Shown: piece after piece, positions 60,961 to 64,000 of the stretch
How positions within the stretch are numbered: position 1 is the stretch's first letter
How the letters are laid out: the number at the start of each line of letters is the position of its first letter
Assembly: GCA_027574665.1 (NCBI GenBank)
Contig: CM050654.1
Location: 32,941,722-33,005,721 of the forward strand
Source of the DNA: Rhynochetos jubatus
Taxonomy: Eukaryota; Chordata; Aves; Eurypygiformes; Rhynochetidae
Length of the DNA stretch: 64,000 nucleotides
Direction of reading: 5' to 3'
The notes under the pieces: generated by a model
The model's input: only the letters and a program-made list of their open reading frames with translations
Databases searched by the model: none
Told to the model about the DNA's origin: nothing
Translations under genes and position numbers: made by a program

Positions 60961-63900
60961 GTGAGTGCCGCAGCGCGGGGGGGCACCCCCCCGCACCCCC
61001 TGTCCTCCTCCCTTGCCCACTCTTCCCTTCTTTCCCGTTTCTTTCCTTTTTTCCCCTCTCCTTTTCCCGTTCCATCCTTGTTTTCCACCTCCCCCCGCAG
61101 CAGAGCGGCACACCGGCACCGCCGGGCCGGGCAGCGCCCGGGACCGGCTCCATCCCCCCGCCGTCGCTGCCGGGGGCTTCGCAACAGGTGCGGGGGCAGC
61201 GGGGCGGGCTCCGGCCGGCCTCCATGGTCCTGAAACCGCCGCTCCGGTCTCGTGCCTCAGCCGTAAGGGCTCCTTGGGCAGAGACCGGCGACCCCGAGAG
61301 ATGCACCGGCCGGTGAGGACCGGGAAGACTCGGCTGGGGCATCCCTGGGGCATCCGGCCCGTTTGCCGGCCGGTGACAGGACAGCGAAGTCCCGGAGGGA
61401 CCAGAGCTGTGCTCCTGTAGGTGTGTGTGCCTGTGGCAGGGCCCAGGCAGTGCAGAGCTAAGCACTGAGGAGAGCTGTGATGCTGTTTGGTTCCCTCTGA
61501 AGGAACCAGGCACCGGCTTCGTTTAAAGCCCTGACTTACTGGCACCTTTCACTTCCATCCTCCCCGGCGTTTTGGTGCAGACACAGCCCTGTACCAGCAC
61601 TGTGTCAGGTCCCCAGATTATCCTTATCCCCATTGACAAGAATATGTCTGCTACTGCTCGGTCCCTTCTAGCCTGGACAAAAGCACGGCTCTGCAGAGCT
61701 CCTGGGGTCTGACAGACCACTGAGGTCAGTAAACCCTATCTCGCTGGACTTGGCATACTACTTTTCTTACGGTTTATGTAAACTGCGCACAACCAAACAG
61801 AACACCACCTGTGTGCCGGTGCTTGGGATTAACAAACCCAGCCTCCAGGTAGTTCTGTGGGTTGTTTTCGTACAAGGAGGGCAAGCTCCTTCAGATTTTT
61901 TAAATATCTGACCGCCAAGTGGAAGCAAATGCCAAAAAGAATCAATAGGCGAGGGAGTGGTTGCTTGTGAGCATAGTTAAAGCATGGCTCTTTGCCTTCC
62001 TGCCTTGCAAAACCAGTCCACCGCTTTCTGACCCCGCCATGCATGCTCCCACCGACCACAGCCTCTTTGTGCATGACATCTCTCAGCCTTTCACATGGAA
62101 CCGCGCAGCTATGTCTTCCTCGGGAACTCACCATCACACGCCTGGCTTTCTTGGGCCATGCGGATGCAGTTTCTGCACCACCATTTCCCCGACCACTGCT
62201 TTCACCGTGTCCTTCCAGCGCTTGTGTCCCTCCCCTTCTCCCTCACGGTAGCCACAGGCATCCAAGCCTGTGTGGGCAGCTCGTTGTCACTTCCAAGCCT
62301 CTCAATGGCCACGGCTGCACATCTGGGAGTCAGCTTGTACCTCTGGACGTCCCACAGCGACAGCCTTCATCATTCTCTTGTTGCATCCTCAAGCACCTCC
62401 TGCCTTTCCCAGGCTACTCCCTTGCCATAAGACATTCTCCAAAGCCACTCAGTTGTCTTCCTTCAGATCTGTATCTGAGAAAGTTCTACTTTTTTCCCCA
62501 CATGTACCTAAAAACTTGGAAAGAGTCATGCCACAGAGACAGAGAGACACCAGCTCATTCATACCATACACGTACTCGAACTGCCTGTCTGCCTGGGCCC
62601 ATCTCTTGCTTCCTACCATACCCATAGACTGCAGAATCTTTGGGGAGGAGGTAAACCCTGTGCCCTGATGTTTGAATCCCATCTTTTCACAGCCTCTGCG
62701 GCAGAACAGGTTCTTTTAGCACAACACAGAAGTAAGTTTATCTTTGGCAAACATTTTTTTCTCATGTTCCTCCTGAACATTTGGGTGACAGTTCAGATCA
62801 CCGCTCTCCAGTCCTTCCTGCGGCTCAGAAACGTGGCTGACACGTGACGCAGCATGTTGCAATGGCTCGTGTCGGCTGCATGAGTTCAGCAGGTCACAGG
62901 GACTAAGACAACACGCCCAGGAGACTCACGAGGGAGGTGGTTAAGAGACCTAAGTGCTGCACAGCATTTTGCAGTTGTCAGCCAGGTGCAGGAGGGGTTG
63001 TGTTTACGTTAAATCATGCTTCAGGTATCTGTTTTTAAAAAATAGGGGTTTCATTCGCTGCCTGGCCTTTCAGAATACAAGAGCTCTCCTGGTTTTCTTA
63101 GATTCATTCGGACTGCAGAGTCCTCAGTGAAGATCCAGCTTGAACTAGTTCCTGTCTTCAACACGGACAGATGGTCAGGCTTTTTACGGAGGTGTGCGGA
63201 AGGAACGCAAGAGCCAGTGGTCATAAATTAAACCAGAGGAGGTTCTGACTCAGTATCTGAAGAGAGAAGGAAAAAACCCCTATGAGAATAATAAAGCATC
63301 GGGGCAGGTTGCCCAGAGAGGAGGTGGTCCTTGGGGAGTTTTCAGGACTCGACTGAGCAACCCATCTGAACTCGGTGTTGTTCCCACTTTGGAGACCTCG
63401 CATGGTCCCTTCCAACCTGAGCGCTACTGTAATTTAAAAGATTTGGGGTGGTTGGCTAAGAAAGAGACTGGAAAAGACATGATCCCCTTCAAGCATTTAA
63501 AGGAGAAAACCAATATTCCACCCTTCTAGAGTAGAAATGGGCTTAAACGGCAGTGAGAAAGACTCGGGTTAAACATGAGGCTGATCCTTCTAATGCTAAG
63601 GATAGCAAAGTCCTGGGATGGGCTGGTTGGGGAAGGGAAGAGACCTGCAACTGCTGAGTCCTGTAAGACCTCTTCGGAAAAACTATTAGGAATGGCATAT
63701 TTGACTGCCCTTTGCGTAGGGAAGGGACAGGCTGCTTCCTGGGGTCCGTGAAGCTCTCATTTTTCACCAGATCTGATGTATGCCACAAACACTTGCATAT
63801 TCACTTATGTAAACAGTGGGTCTTATTTGAGTCATTCTACATCAAAGCTTTCTCATTACACTGATAGGAAATCTCCAGATAAAAGCTTTCTCTTAGCAAT

Positions 63901-64000
63901 ATGTAAATCACTTCCAAAATGAATGAACATAATTGGGGAAAAAAACCCCTTGATTGGCAGTTTTCACTTACTTTTAAAAATTATCTAAGAGGAGGTCTCT
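60961..64000 (+). other. Intron 1 of the GPD1-like gene (start)
   Basis: Begins GTGAGT in the CpG island, then unremarkable sequence. It holds a diverged + strand CR1 fragment at about 63195-63435 and possibly older LINE-like sequence to 63.7 kb. No second exon continuing the Rossmann fold was found. Confidence 0.7.
63195..63435 (+). mobile_element. Old CR1 LINE 3' fragment
   Basis: Diverged CR1 in + orientation: CAGGTTGCCCAGAGAGGAGG, then a gap-rich middle, and TCGCATGGTCCCTTCCAACC near the 3' end. Sequence from 63440 to 63700 (CTTCAAGCATTTAAAGGAG and onward) may be a second, still older LINE piece, but I cannot assign it. Confidence 0.7.

Larger units (their letters stand above)
60481..61330 (+). 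promoter_or_regulatory. CpG-island promoter of the GPD1-like gene
   Basis: About 0.85 kb of high GC and CpG surrounding exon 1 of the GPD1-like gene. No TATA box was seen near the expected start. It contains the CCGGG/GAGCC repeat array (60805-60903) just upstream of the start codon and C-rich pyrimidine tracts just downstream in intron 1. Confidence 0.8.

Noticed and set aside
60602..61545. Long - strand open frames (265-303 codons) over the GPD1-like promoter
   Set aside because: Compositional artefact of the CpG island. No domain or conserved peptide is visible, and the real exon is on the + strand.

Overview
The window is vertebrate nuclear DNA, almost certainly from a bird. It has long introns, low coding density, two GC-rich CpG-island promoters, and many 5'-truncated CR1 LINE copies with typical avian CR1 3' ends. 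All coding sequence was assigned by reading exons, splice sites and intron phases, and by comparing the peptides with families known from memory. No database search was run.

Layout: (1) 1-5.4 kb, + strand: the last two coding exons of a TGF-beta type II receptor-like kinase (826-953 and 4864-5076); the rest of the gene lies to the left of the window. (2) About 5.4-8.5 kb: the intergenic gap between two convergent 3' ends. (3) About 8.5-49.3 kb, - strand: a complete OSBPL11 (ORP11) gene. It has 13 coding exons, all with GT-AG splice sites and consistent phases, and encodes 741 residues. Intron 1 (17.8 kb) holds most of the repeats, including CR1 copies and a probable solo retroviral LTR. (4) 48.4-49.4 kb: the OSBPL11 CpG-island promoter. 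(5) 49.4-60.5 kb: intergenic sequence with one young CR1 (53.7-54.5 kb) and one very old LINE remnant (57.2-58.25 kb). (6) 60.5-61.3 kb, + strand: a second CpG island with exon 1 of a cytosolic NAD-dependent glycerol-3-phosphate dehydrogenase of the GPD1/GPD1L family; the remaining exons lie beyond 64 kb.

The main biological point is the gene order. TGFBR2-like (+), OSBPL11 (-), GPD1-like (+) repeats the order and orientation of the human 3p region TGFBR2 (+) ... OSBPL10 (-), GPD1L (+). OSBPL10 and OSBPL11 are sister paralogues, so the window looks like the second copy of an ancient duplicated block. Its two flanking members are, as far as I recall, absent next to human OSBPL11 at 3q21. The three genes do not form an operon or a pathway: one is a surface receptor kinase, one a Golgi/endosome lipid-transfer protein and one a cytosolic metabolic enzyme. 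No prokaryotic-type system, CRISPR array or active mobile element is present.
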